NCBI GenBank assembly: GCA_963762825.1
Contig: CAVXLZ010000002.1
Span: 248,001-312,000, forward strand
Source: Miltoncostaea sp963762825
Lineage (GTDB): Bacteria; Actinomycetota; Thermoleophilia; Miltoncostaeales; Miltoncostaeaceae
DNA length: 64,000 nt
Direction of reading: 5' to 3'
Shown here: piece after piece, positions 47,554 to 61,745 of the stretch
How positions within the stretch are numbered: position 1 is the first letter of the stretch
How the letters are laid out: every line of letters begins with the position of its first letter
Position numbers and translations under genes: made by a program
Notes under the pieces: generated by a model
Databases searched by the model: none
Seen by the model: only the letters and a program-made list of their open reading frames with translations
What the model was told of the DNA's origin: nothing

Positions 47554-48324
47554 CTAGACGCGAGGGGTGAGGCTCTCCAGCGTCAGGCCGGCGCGTGTGC
47601 GCAAGGTGGCGGGGCCGCCGATCTCCAGGTCGATCGTCCACCGCAGCGGCATCGCGTGGGTCGGGGACCACCAGTACGTGTCCACGCGGCGCCCCGGATG
47701 GGTGCCCCCGGTGTCGGTGGTCCTGCGGATGACCCGGACCGGCACGCGGGCGCCTTCCAGCTCGAGCGTCTCGCTTCTCAGCACCCGACCGCGAACGGAC
47801 ACCGGGAGGGCTCCGGCCACGTAGCGGGCGCTCCACGCCGCTCCGACGGGCAGCGCCCGCGGGAATCGCAGGGGTGCGGGCCTAAGCGCGCGGCGGTCGT
47901 CGCGCCCCACGCCGAGGAAGGTCACCTTGGTGCGCCGGGCGACCTCGAGGGTTCCCTTCGGCCGCCGGCGCAGCTCTGCCGACTCGACGTGCTCCTCGCT
48001 GATGTCGAGCTCCTCCCGGTAGCCCCCCGGCGTCGCCGTGACCACGTAGAGCGCCGCCCGGGGGAGATCCCGCGAGAGCTTCAACGGACCGACGCCTCCG
48101 CGCTCGGAGCCGCTCTGGCGGAACCGGTACACACCTGGCCGGGGCACCCCCGCCCGGACCGACCCGCCGCCGGGAGTCGCGCGGAACACCTCGACCGCCC
48201 GGTCCTGATCCGCGGCGGTGCTCGCGCCGGCCCGGTTCCACAGCCAGACGGCGCCGACGATGCCGGCGAGCACGCACAGCACCAGGAGGGCGCGGAGGGG
48301 GCGGGCGATGAGGCCGGGGAACAC
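47554..48324 (-). CDS. Hypothetical membrane-anchored protein
   Basis: 256 residues, GTG start. One N-terminal membrane segment (ALLVLCVLAGIVGAVWLW) precedes an exported beta-rich domain: PRPGVYRFRQSGSERGG, YREELDISEEHVESAELRRR, VRVIRRTTDTGGTHPGRRVD and TYWWSPTHAMPLRWTIDLEI. The strand pattern and the Y-W-W-S-P-x-H-x-M-P-L-R-W ending suggest a lipocalin- or DUF3108-like barrel. I cannot assign a family with confidence. It lies just upstream of rpsL on the same strand and is divergent from the murein peptidase gene. Confidence 0.65.
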   Translation of the reverse strand: MFPGLIARPLRALLVLCVLAGIVGAVWLWNRAGASTAADQDRAVEVFRATPGGGSVRAGVPRPGVYRFRQSGSERGGVGPLKLSRDLPRAALYVVTATPGGYREELDISEEHVESAELRRRPKGTLEVARRTKVTFLGVGRDDRRALRPAPLRFPRALPVGAAWSARYVAGALPVSVRGRVLRSETLELEGARVPVRVIRRTTDTGGTHPGRRVDTYWWSPTHAMPLRWTIDLEIGGPATLRTRAGLTLESLTPRV

Positions 48325-48430
48325 ATCACGAAGGGTAGAGCTTCCGTCGACCCATGCCCGCGGCGCCTCCTGGCGCCTCCTACAACGCCCATTGCAGGGG
48401 GAACGGCCCGTTTCAGTGTAACGTCATGCG

Positions 48431-49306
48431 GTGGCCCACTCCCGACAGCACCGCCGCGACGCCCTCCAGTGCTGCCCCGCGTGCGCGGCCAGCGTCCTCG
48501 GGCGTCCGCGCCGCCGCGTGCGTTCGCGACCGGCGTGGACGTGGGTGACGCTCCTCGGGATCGTCGCCGCCCTGGTGCCGCTTGCGGCCATGGAGGGGGG
48601 AGGCGGGCCCGCTCTCGCCCGGGCCGCGGAGGTCCCGGCGGTGGATCTCGCGCCGGATGGCGTCCCCGTTCCCAGCGTCGCAGAGGTGGCGCCCGAGCCC
48701 GCCGTCGTCGAGCCGCCTCCGGTCGTCAAGAATCCCCCTGTCGGAACGAAGCCGCCGGTCGCGAAGAGGCCGCGTGCGAAGAGGCCGGTCGTCAAGTGGC
48801 GAGACAGCCACGCGATCGGCTCGCCGAACGGCGGGCGGCTCGAGAAGGGCGTGCGCCTCCCGGCGGGCGGCGTCGGGTACTACACGTACAACCCCGCCAC
48901 CCAGGAGCCGCCGGGCGGATCCGATCGGACCTGGGGCACGGGCACTCTGGTCCGGGAGATCCTCGATCTCGGCGAGTGGTGGGGGCAGACCTACCCCGGG
49001 CGCTCGCCCCTCGGCATCGGCGACCTCTCGCGAGAGCACGGCGGCCCGTTCACGGGACCGGGTGTCGGCCACCAGTCGCACCAGAACGGGCGCGACGTGG
49101 ACATCCGGCTCGTGCGCCGCGACGACGCAAGCGCCCCCGTGGGCCCCGACACCTACGACCGGGAGCTGACCCAGGCCGTCGTGGATCGCCTGCTCGAGCA
49201 GGGGGCGTCGCTGATCCTGATCGGGCCGAACCTCGACCTCCACGGGCCCGCCGGCGTCGTGGTGCGCTGGCCCGACCACGACGACCACCTTCACGTGAGG
49301 TTCTGA
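48431..49306 (+). CDS. MepA-like (M74) murein endopeptidase, exported
   Basis: 291 residues, GTG start. The N-terminus has a CCPAC motif and a membrane/signal segment (WTWVTLLGIVAALVPLAAM). A Pro/Lys-rich linker (PPPVVKNPPVGTKPPVAKRP) probably spans or binds the wall. The C-terminal peptidase core has IGDLSREHGGPF, GVGHQSHQNGRDVDIRLV and DHDDHLHVRF. By comparison with E. coli MepA, the zinc ligands should be H217, D224 and H288. M74 enzymes cut peptidoglycan cross-links and are unaffected by penicillin. The repeat element A2 starts 6 bases after its stop. Confidence 0.82.
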   Translation: MAHSRQHRRDALQCCPACAASVLGRPRRRVRSRPAWTWVTLLGIVAALVPLAAMEGGGGPALARAAEVPAVDLAPDGVPVPSVAEVAPEPAVVEPPPVVKNPPVGTKPPVAKRPRAKRPVVKWRDSHAIGSPNGGRLEKGVRLPAGGVGYYTYNPATQEPPGGSDRTWGTGTLVREILDLGEWWGQTYPGRSPLGIGDLSREHGGPFTGPGVGHQSHQNGRDVDIRLVRRDDASAPVGPDTYDRELTQAVVDRLLEQGASLILIGPNLDLHGPAGVVVRWPDHDDHLHVRF

Positions 49307-49311
49307 TCCTC

Positions 49312-49583
49312 GCGCACTGAGGGCCCTCTTAGCGGGGCCCTCAGGGCGGCAAATCCACCCTGGCCGGGCGGATTTGCAGACCGCCGGTAAGGAGCCTCCG
49401 GCTCATCAAAGACCGGCGGGACAAGCGTCAAGCCCCGCACCGAGCCACGGCAGCGCGCGCTTTGACGTGCTTTTCCCCGGTCCGCGCCCCGGGCGAAGCC
49501 CGGAGGGCCGGTCTGCAGAATGGCCCCGGCCAGGGGCCGTTTTGCCGCACCGGCGGCCCCGCAAGAGGGCCGCCGGTGCGTAG
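49312..49583. repeat. Single-unit hairpin element A2 between convergent genes
   Basis: A 272-bp element with one copy of the unit seen three times in the 9.15-9.75 kb array. The left outer hairpin is GAGGGCCC/GGGCCCTC with loop TCTTAGCG. The left inner hairpin is GCAAATCC...TGGCC...GGATTTGC. An internal nested hairpin (CCGGGC-GAA-GCCCGG) is present. The right inner hairpin contains TGGCC read on the other strand. The right outer stem has changed to ACCGGCGGCCC/GGGCCGCCGGT while keeping the loop. It fills the gap between the convergent peptidase gene and rpoC. Confidence 0.88.
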
Positions 49584-49591
49584 ACACCCGA

Positions 49592-54121
<4,530 letters not shown>

Positions 54122-54253
54122 GTTGCCGCGCCTTTCTCGTGTGCCGGGGCCCGCGCCGATCTCGCGCACCGCCCCCGCGGAAAACTCCGTCCGCCGTCAC
54201 GGCGGCCCGACGGCCCGGCCCCGAGGGGCGGGACGCGCCGGGACCGCCGGGCC

Positions 54254-57200
54254 CTACCCCTCCGTCGCTTCGGTGCCGGTGGGCTCCGCCGCTGAGGCCA
54301 CGACCTCGGCCTCCTCGGACGTCGCCGCTCCTGCTCCGTCGGCCCCCTGTCCGTCCTCGTCCTCGGAGGTGGCGCCGAGCCCACCTGTGAGGTCGATTCC
54401 CAGCTCCTCCGCCGCGCGCAGGAGATCGTCGTCCTCGTCCCGTGCCAGGAACTCGGGTCCGGCCTCTCCCTGCACCTTCACGTCGAGTCCCAGGCTCTGC
54501 ATCTCCTTCAGCAGCACCTTGAAGCTCTCGGGGATGGACGGCTCCTGGATGTTCTCGCCCTTCACGATCGCCTCGTATGCCTTCACGCGGCCGACCGTGT
54601 CGTCGCTCTTGATGGTGAGCATCTCCTGGAGCGTGTAGGCGGCTCCGTACGCCTCGAGTGCCCACACCTCCATCTCACCGAAGCGCTGGCCACCGAACTG
54701 CGCCTTGCCACCCAGCGGCTGCTGAGTGACGAGCGAGTAGGGGCCCGTGGAGCGGGCGTGGATCTTGTCGTCCACCAGGTGGAGCAGCTTCAGCATGTAC
54801 ATGTAGCCGACCGACGACCTTGCCCTCGTAGGGCTCGCCCGTGCGGCCGTTGTAGAGCTTCATGCGACCCGAGGCCTGGCGCCCCGCGCGATCCGAGTCG
54901 TCGATGGCGAGCTGGATCGGGTTGTCGGCGTGGCTCGCCGACCAGTCCTTCAGGACCCGGTCGACGTCCTCCACGGTGGCCCCGTCGAACACGGGGGTGG
55001 CCACGAAGGTCCGCGAAGGCGGCTCGTGCCCGTTGGCGCCCCCGGCCTCGTACGCGCCGTCGATCCAGCCGCGCGCCGCGGCCCACCCGAGGTGGGTCTC
55101 GAGGATCTGTCCGATGTTCATGCGCGATGGCACGCCCAGCGGGTTCAGGACCATGTCGATCGGCGTGCCGTCCTCGAGGAACGGCATGTCCTCCTCGGGG
55201 ACGATCTTCGAGATGACGCCCTTGTTGCCGTGGCGGCCGGCGAGCTTGTCGCCCTCGGCGATCTTGCGGCGCTTGGCCACGAAGACCCGCACCAGCTGAT
55301 TCACGCCCGGAGACAGGTCGTCGCCGCCCTCGCGATCGAAGACCTTGACGTCGATGACCTTGCCGCCCTCGCCGTGCGGGACCTTGAGGGACGTGTCGCG
55401 GACCTCGCCGGCCTTCTCCTTGAAGATCGCCCGGATCAGCTTCTCCTCTGCGGTCAGCTCGGTCTCGCCCTTGGGCGTCACCTTCCCGACCAGCAGGTCG
55501 CCCGACTTGACCTCGGCGCCGATGCGCACGATGCCGCGCTCGTCGAGGTCCTTGAGGGACTCCTCGGAGCGGTTCGGGATGTCGCGGGTGATCTCCTCGG
55601 CACCGAGCTTGGTGGCCCGGGCATCGACCTCGTACTCCTCGATGTGGATCGAGGAGAGCAGATCGTCCTTGACCAGGCGCTCCGAGATGATGATCGCGTC
55701 CTCGAAGTTGTAGCCCTCCCAGCTCATGAACGCGACGAGCATGTTGCTGCCGAGGGCCAGCTCGCCGGTGTCGGTGGAGCTGCCGTCGGCGAGCACCTCG
55801 TCCGACCTCGATCGCCTGTCCCTTGTGGACGATCGGCTTCTGGTGGATGAGGGTGCCCTGGTTCGAGCGGGTGAACTTGTGGAGCTCGTAGTGCTCGAGC
55901 TCGCCCGCCGGGTCCTCGACGATGATGTGGTCTGCGTCCACCGCTGCGACGGTTCCCCCCGTACGGCTGAGCACGACGTCGCCCGTGTCGATGGCGGCCC
56001 GCCGCTCGATGCCCGTGCCCACCAACGGGGCCTCGGTGATCATGAGCGGGACGGCCTGACGCTGCATGTTGGCGCCCATCAGGGCACGGTTGGCGTCGTT
56101 GTGCTCCAGGAACGGGATCAGCGCCGTGGCGACCGAGACGATCTGCTGGGGCGAGACGTCCATGTACTCGACGTCGGCCGGATCGGCGAGGATCGGCTCA
56201 CCGCCCTTGCGGCAGAGGACCGGGCCCACCAGCTTGCCCTTGGCGTCGATGTCCGCGTTGGCCTGCGCGATCGTCTTGTGCTCCTCCTGGGTGGCGTCGA
56301 GGCGCTCCACATCGGAGGTGACCCGCCCGCCCTTCACCCGTCGATACGGGGTCTGGATGAAGCCGAACTCGTTGAGCGTCGCGTAGCTGCCGAGCGAGCC
56401 GATCAGGCCGATGTTCGGGCCCTCGGGGGTCTCGATCGGGCACATGCGCCCGTAGTGGGTGGCGTGGACGTCGCGAACCTCGATGGGGGCGCGCTCACGC
56501 GTGAGCCCACCGGCGCCGAGGGCCGACAGACGGCGCCGGTGGGTGAGCCCCGCCAGCGAGTTCGTCTGATCCATGAACTGCGACAGCTGGGAGGAGCCGA
56601 AGAACTCCTTCAGCGCCGCGACCACCGGCCGGATGTTGATGATGGTCTGAGGCGTGATGGTGTCCACGTCCTCGGTGCTCATGCGCTCGCGGACGACGCG
56701 CTCCATCCGGTAGAGGCCGATCCTGAAGGCCTCCTGGATGAGCTCGCCCACGGTCCGCAGGCGACGGTTCCCGAAGTGCTCGTACTCGTCGAGATCGCCG
56801 GCGATCTCGTCGCGAGGGGTCGAGGCAGCGTCCGCGGCGAAGTCCTTTGACTCCTCGGGGAGGCCGATCTTGATCGGCAGCGCCACCAGGCGCCGGATGA
56901 GCTCCACCAGGTCGTCGGTGCTGCCGGAGATGCGCGCCGTGAAGCGCGGGTTGGTCAGCGTGCGGACGTTCGATCCCAGCTCGAGGCCGAGGCGCGCGTC
57001 GAGCTTGTAGCGGCCCACCTTGGTGAGGTCGTAGCGCTTGGGGTCGAAGAACAGCGAGCGCACCAGGGCGCGCGAGTTGTCGACCGTCGGCGGCTCGCCG
57101 GGGCGCTGCTTCTTGAAGACCTCGATCAGGGCGTGCTGCATGATGTCGCCGGACCGGGCATCGAGCTTCTTCTCGAGCTTCTCGATCTCGGCCTCGACGG

Positions 57201-58029
57201 CGGCCCGCTCCTCGGCGCCCTTCTCCTCGAGGCCCTCCGCGAGCCCCTGGATCTCGTCGGCGATCGCGTAGACCTCGTCGAGGCTCTTGCGGTCGCCGGT
57301 CTGGGGGTTGCCCTCGGTCGCGTCCTTGTCGAGGGTCGCCTGGACGAAGGGGTTCACCTGATCCGGGTCGTCCGGGTGACGGAAGAGGTTGGCCACGTCG
57401 TCGCGCGTGTAGCCGAGCGCGAACAGCAGCGTGGTGACCGGCAGCTTGCGCTTGCGGTCGATGCGGACGTGGACCAGGCCCTTCTTGTCGATCTCGAGCT
57501 CCACCCACGACCCGCGGGAGGGCATCAGGTTGGCGATGAAGACCTGCTTCTCGCGGTCCTTGGGCTCCATCACGTAAGCGCCCGGGGAGCGGACGAGCTG
57601 GGTCACCACGACGCGCTCGGTGCCGTTGATGATGTAGGTGCCCCACTCGGTCATGAGCGGCAGATCGCCCATGAAGACCTTCTGCTCGCGGATCTCACCG
57701 GTCTCCCGGTTGATGAACGCGACCTCCATGGTGAGGGGCGCCGCGTAGGTGATGTCCTTCTCGCGGCAGTCCTTGATCGAGTCGTTCGGCTGGATGTGGT
57801 CGAACGGCATGCCGGGCTCCCAGCCACCCAGCGTGTACTTGCCGAACTGCACGGCGAGAGTGCCCGTGAAGTCCTCGATGGGAGAGATGTCGTCGATCGT
57901 CTCTCGAAGGCCCTCGTTGATGAACCACTCGAACGAGGAGCGTTGGATGTCGATGAGGTTGGGAACCTCAAGGACCTTCTCCAGCTTGGAGAAGTTGTGG
58001 CGGACGCGGGCAGCGGGGCGGGTGCTCAA
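54254..58029 (-). CDS. rpoB: DNA-directed RNA polymerase subunit beta, two inserted bases
   Basis: TTG start at 58029 with AGGAGG 9 bases upstream (58039-58044). Segments include VPNLIDIQRSSFEWFI, SQLSQFMDQTNSLAGLTHRR (rifampicin region, apparently wild type), HYGRMCPIETPEGPNIGLIG, SWEGYNFEDAIIISERLVKD, KLAGRHGNKGVISKIVPEED and GGKAQFGGQRFGEMEVWALE. The frame shifts at 55802-55803 and near 54811. Removing one base at each restores 1257 residues. The C-terminus is an acidic tail (ATSEDEDGQGADGAGAATSE) beyond the usual end. Confidence 0.96.
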
Positions 58030-58102
58030 GTCGCGAGGCCTCCTGACGAGAGCGGGCGGGGGACGGCGAGGAGCCGACGGTCCGGCTCAAGCGCAACGAC
58101 GA

Positions 58103-58132
58103 ACACTAGCACCGAAGGGTCGCGGTGATCAA
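58103..58132 (-). promoter_or_regulatory. Candidate rpoB promoter
   Basis: Minus strand: TTGATC (58132-58127), 18-base spacer, TAGTGT (58108-58103) preceded by TGC. The -10 context resembles the tuf promoter candidate (TGCTAGT). It lies 74 bases before the rpoB start. Because rplL is 5 kb away, rpoBC needs its own promoter. Confidence 0.5.
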
Positions 58133-58301
58133 TGGTCCTGCTCGCGGCAGTGCGAGCGACCAGAGGGGGCTGCGAGATGGAGGCAGCCGCCGTCAATAGA
58201 ACCCATCGGCCAAGGCCAGCGATGCTAGCACCTCTTTCCGCAAGCAGACGCTGGAATCGCGCCGTTCCGTATCGCGACACCGGGTGATGCATACTGCCCG
58301 G

Positions 58302-58799
58302 ATGACGGCTCCCCCACTCCCCGCCTACACGGGGGACGTGCCCGACGACGGGCTGGACGGGCGCCTTCGCACGCTGCTGGAGGCGACCCACCGCCAATGG
58401 GGCTCGCCCGACGAGCGCCGCCGGATGCGCGCGTTCGGCTTCCGGCCCGCGGTGGAGCCGGGTGTTCTGAAGCGGGAGTGGCACGGACTGGCGGTGCGGG
58501 TCTCGGGCGGCGGGATACGCGCAGCGCGGCCGGGCTCGGGCGAGCTCGCCTGGCTGTCGGAACCGCGCACCCTCCTCCTCGACGGTGATCCCTATCTCGG
58601 CGGCGGCGCCGGGATCGACCTGATCGAGAGCCTCCTCGACCTGATCTCGGCCTACGAGCGCTGGGTGGAGGCCCGCGAGGGGCGGGAGGGGCGCATGCTG
58701 CGCAGCCACACCGATTCCTCGCGACGGCGGCCGGTCAACACCCTCGCCGAGACGCGGAGGCTGCAGAGGCTCCTGCAGCCTCCGAGGCGCCCCAGGTAG
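58302..58799 (+). CDS. Hypothetical protein
   Basis: 165 residues from the ATG at 58302; GTG 58284 or ATG 58287 would add five or six residues. Soluble, with no signal peptide: YTGDVPDDGLDGRLRTLLEA, RRRMRAFGFRPAVEPGVLKR, EWHGLAVRVSGGGIRAARPG, LLLDGDPYLGGGAGIDLIES, then an amphipathic helix (LLDLISAYERWVEAREG) and a basic tail ending RLQRLLQPPRRPR. I do not recognise the family. It is divergent from rpoB; the 250-bp gap between them carries the rpoB promoter. Confidence 0.6.
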   Translation: MTAPPLPAYTGDVPDDGLDGRLRTLLEATHRQWGSPDERRRMRAFGFRPAVEPGVLKREWHGLAVRVSGGGIRAARPGSGELAWLSEPRTLLLDGDPYLGGGAGIDLIESLLDLISAYERWVEAREGREGRMLRSHTDSSRRRPVNTLAETRRLQRLLQPPRRPR

Positions 58800-58810
58800 C
58801 CCCTCCTCGA

Positions 58811-59340
58811 GGCCGACCCGGGGCCATGGATGGCCTCGGGCCCCGACCCGTCACCTCGGCCGAAGGCCGGAGGGTCGGATGCAAATCGGGCCCGGCCAGG
58901 GCCGGATTTGCCGCCCCGGGTGCCCCGATAGTGGGCACCCGGTGCGTAGTGGGCACCCGGTGCGCAGGCGTCACCGGCCGTACCCGGGGCCATGGATGGC
59001 CTCGGGCCCCGACCCGTCACCCCGGCCGCAGGCCGGAGGGTCGGATGCAAATCGGGCCCGGCCAGGGCCGGATTTGCCGCCCTGGGTGCCCCGATAGTGG
59101 GCACCCGGTGCGTAGTGGGCACCCGGTGCGCAGGCGTCACCGGCCGTACCCGGGGCCATGGATGGCCTCGGGCCCCGACCCGTCACCCCGGCCGCAGGCC
59201 GGAGGGTCGGATGCAAATCGGGCCCGGCCAGGGCCGGATTTGCCGCCCTGGGTGCCCCGATAGTGGGCACCCGGTGCGTAGGCGCCCAGGGCCGGATCTG
59301 CCGCCCTGGGTGCCCCGACAGTGGGCACCCAGGGCGTGAT
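58811..59340. repeat. 166-bp tandem hairpin array (element B)
   Basis: The landmark CATGGATGGCC recurs at 58825, 58991 and 59157 (exactly 166 bp each). Each unit has GGCCAT-GG-ATGGCC, a nested hairpin with outer CCGACCC/GGGTCGG and inner CGGCC-GAA-GGCCG, a GCAAATC...GGCCA...GATTTGC hairpin, and GGGTGCCC-CGATAGT-GGGCACCC followed by GGTGCGTAG. The last copy is truncated and ends in a variant hairpin at about 59305-59332. The array lies between the convergent ends of the 58302 gene and the small 59348 gene. Module order matches elements A1 and A2 although the stem sequences differ. Confidence 0.9.
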
Positions 59341-59347
59341 CACGCAA

Positions 59348-59548
59348 TCAGAACTTCCCGGGGACTCCGCCACCCTTCACCACGGCAAGGTCCTCGAGCC
59401 ATCCCTGGACTCGCGCGTAGTCCTTGTCATCCGCGTCGAGAGTCGCCATCGCCGCGGTCACCTCGTCGGTGATGGCGTTGACGTTGGCCTTGTTCGCCGT
59501 CGATACCTTCTCGCGCAGCGCGCTCTTCTGGGCCTGCTCAAGGGGCAT
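59348..59548 (-). CDS. Small hypothetical protein
   Basis: 66 residues from an ATG preceded by GGGAG. Highly helical and charged: MPLEQAQKSALREKVSTANK, NAITDEVTAAMATLDADDKD and YARVQGWLEDLAVVKGGGVP. There is no signal peptide, Cys or known motif. Composition (many Lys/Asp, fewer Arg) differs from the repeat-derived frames next to it, which supports a true gene. Confidence 0.6.
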   Translation of the reverse strand: MPLEQAQKSALREKVSTANKANVNAITDEVTAAMATLDADDKDYARVQGWLEDLAVVKGGGVPGKF

Positions 59549-59639
59549 GAGATCTCCCGGGGTTCGATGTCTGTTGCCGCGTATGCGTTCGCGGACCGTG
59601 ACGACCTTGTGCGCTATCGCGCGAGCCTGCCGGGCAAAG

Positions 59640-61745
59640 CTATCTCACCAAAAAGCGGCTATCAATGTCCGTTGTGTTGCCGGCGCGATCGCGCAGCCGT
59701 AGCTGGGCCACGTAGCGACCGCGCGGCAGGCGGCCGAGGGGGATGATCCTCGTGGGGCCGGGTCGCAGCGCGCGCGTCCTGCGCGCGACCGTCTCGGCGC
59801 GCCGCCTCAGGCTCACGGTGACCGACAGCTTGCCCGTCGTCCCGGGGTCGGACGCGGCCACCATCAACCGCACGGGACGGGTGCGGGGGATGCGCCCGCC
59901 CACCGAGCCCCGCGCCCGGCCCTTCAGCGTGCGACGCACCACGAGGACCGGGCGTGTGTTGTCCACCTTGATCGACCAGTCGAGGACGCCGACGTTCCCG
60001 GGCCAGTCGCGCGCCTCCACCCGCAGCGCGTGCCACCCGTCGGCGAGGGCGCGGGTGTCGACGGTGATGCCCCTGGGGTAGCGCTGCGGACGCCGTACCG
60101 CGGGCGCCCCATCGACCGACAGGCTCCAGTTCGTCAAGCGCGAGCGCGACACGCCCGTGAACCGGACCGTCGCGCGGCCGCGCACGGATGCGAGCGGCGC
60201 GGGAGTCGGCCGGATGATGCGAGGAGTATCGAGGCCGACGCGCACGCGGCCGGCGCCGAAGGCCTGATCGGGCCCCGGATCGCCGAGGTCCAGGGCGAGC
60301 GCCGTGAGGCTCGAGCGGATCTCTCCGGCATTCAGGGAGAGGCCCACCCGGCGTTGGGCGGAGAGGAGCACCGCGGCGGAGCCGGCGGCGTTCGGCGCGG
60401 CATTCGACGTGCCGCCGACCGACCGCGGCCCGCTGGGCCCCATGACGCGCGTGTTGGTGGGCGCGACGAGGTCCGGCTTCAGCCGCCCGTCGGCCGTGGG
60501 ACCGCGGCTCGAGTACGACTTCAGCGCGTTGCCCCGCCAGTCGACCGCTCCAACCGCGATGGCCCCGACCGCATCGCCCGGGGTCGGAACGCTGCCCTCG
60601 GCGTCCCCGCCGATCGCCGCCAGGGGTATCTCGCGCGAGAACAGCGTGAGTGGACCGGTGGGCGGCGGTCCGGACACGAGTACCGCGCGGAGCCGGAACG
60701 TCCCCTCAGCGGGGGGGTAGTAGCCGACGATCCTCTCGGTGGCCGGCGCGCCGCCGGACTGGCGGGCGACCGAGGAGGCCACGGGGGTCCAGGCGCCGGA
60801 CGGGTCGAGGCGCTCGAGGGAGAGGTCGAGGTCGGTGGGCGGGCCACCCGGCGGCGAGGACCAGGACAGGGCGAAGGTGATCGGCTGCCCGGCGCCGCGG
60901 GAGAAGGTCCAGCTGCCGCCGGTGGGCCAGTCGAGATCTCCGTTGTCGTCCACGTCCGACCAGGGCCCGGCCCAGTGGAGCCGCGCGTAGTTCCCAGCCG
61001 AGTTGAACCACAGGATCCCCGCCGCCGCCGCCTGGTCGACTGCGCGGGCGGCCGGGCTCGTGCCGTCGAAGGGGCCCTCGATGAACTGGTTGGAGTGGAC
61101 CACGATGTCGGGGCGACGGGCGATGAGGGTGTTCACGGCCGCGAGGAAGTCGGCGTCCGAGTGGTAGTTGACGAACAGGTAGTCGGCCTCGGGGGCGTAG
61201 TCGTAGACCGTCTGGGCCACGAGCTCGCCGTGGTTGGTGCGATTGCCGTACGCGTTCGTGCCGGCCAGGCCCGAGGCGGCGTCGAAGGACAGGGTCTCGA
61301 GTCGCTCCGGGCGTGGCAGCTCGCCGAGACCCTGGAGGCGGGCGATCCCCTGCCCGAACCCGAGGTCGAGCACCGCGATGGTGAGCCCCGCTCCGCCGCC
61401 GGCGACGCGGCCGAGGACGTCGGAGCCGGTGCGCTCCAGCCCCTGGCTGACGACCGGGTCGGCATCGGGGAACGCCGAGGTCGAGGGCCGTGCTCCGGCG
61501 ACCCCGGGAATCCTCTCGAGTGCCCGCAGGCGCCGCGGGTCGGCCACCACCTGGATCCGGCGCCCAGTGCGGCGCTGGATCTTCAGCCCCCCCCGCCTGA
61601 GCCCGGCGGCGGCGCGCGATACCTGGCCGGGGAGAGCGTCCACGGTGAGTGACACGGGCGCCGGGGGTGCCCCGGTCGCGAGCGCCGGAATGGCCAGGGC
61701 CACGACGACGACACCGGCTGCGAGGACCCCGGCGCGCGCCCTCAT
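59640..61745 (-). CDS. Secreted subtilisin-like serine protease (second of tandem pair)
   Basis: 701 residues; its ATG overlaps the stop of the upstream protease gene (ATGA). Signal peptide (GVLAAGVVVVALAIPALATG). An inhibitor-like propeptide region (SLTVDALPGQVSRAAAGLRR) precedes the catalytic domain: D127 in AVLDLGFGQ, H172 in TNHGELVAQTV, oxyanion N252 in WFNSAGNYARLHW, S447 in VGGTSNAAPNAAGSAA. A jelly-roll-like insert sits between N252 and S447 (ITFALSWSSPPGGPPTDLDL). The C-terminal ~200 residues are Ig-like repeats ending LRLRDRAGNTTDIDSRFLVR. Likely cell-surface or extracellular processing. Confidence 0.85.
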   Translation of the reverse strand: MRARAGVLAAGVVVVALAIPALATGAPPAPVSLTVDALPGQVSRAAAGLRRGGLKIQRRTGRRIQVVADPRRLRALERIPGVAGARPSTSAFPDADPVVSQGLERTGSDVLGRVAGGGAGLTIAVLDLGFGQGIARLQGLGELPRPERLETLSFDAASGLAGTNAYGNRTNHGELVAQTVYDYAPEADYLFVNYHSDADFLAAVNTLIARRPDIVVHSNQFIEGPFDGTSPAARAVDQAAAAGILWFNSAGNYARLHWAGPWSDVDDNGDLDWPTGGSWTFSRGAGQPITFALSWSSPPGGPPTDLDLSLERLDPSGAWTPVASSVARQSGGAPATERIVGYYPPAEGTFRLRAVLVSGPPPTGPLTLFSREIPLAAIGGDAEGSVPTPGDAVGAIAVGAVDWRGNALKSYSSRGPTADGRLKPDLVAPTNTRVMGPSGPRSVGGTSNAAPNAAGSAAVLLSAQRRVGLSLNAGEIRSSLTALALDLGDPGPDQAFGAGRVRVGLDTPRIIRPTPAPLASVRGRATVRFTGVSRSRLTNWSLSVDGAPAVRRPQRYPRGITVDTRALADGWHALRVEARDWPGNVGVLDWSIKVDNTRPVLVVRRTLKGRARGSVGGRIPRTRPVRLMVAASDPGTTGKLSVTVSLRRRAETVARRTRALRPGPTRIIPLGRLPRGRYVAQLRLRDRAGNTTDIDSRFLVR

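Noticed and set aside
58826..59472. Open frames inside the 58.8-59.3 kb array read as repeat proteins
   Set aside because: They occur on both strands in several frames, follow the DNA repeat exactly and have no ribosome-binding site or protein-family features.
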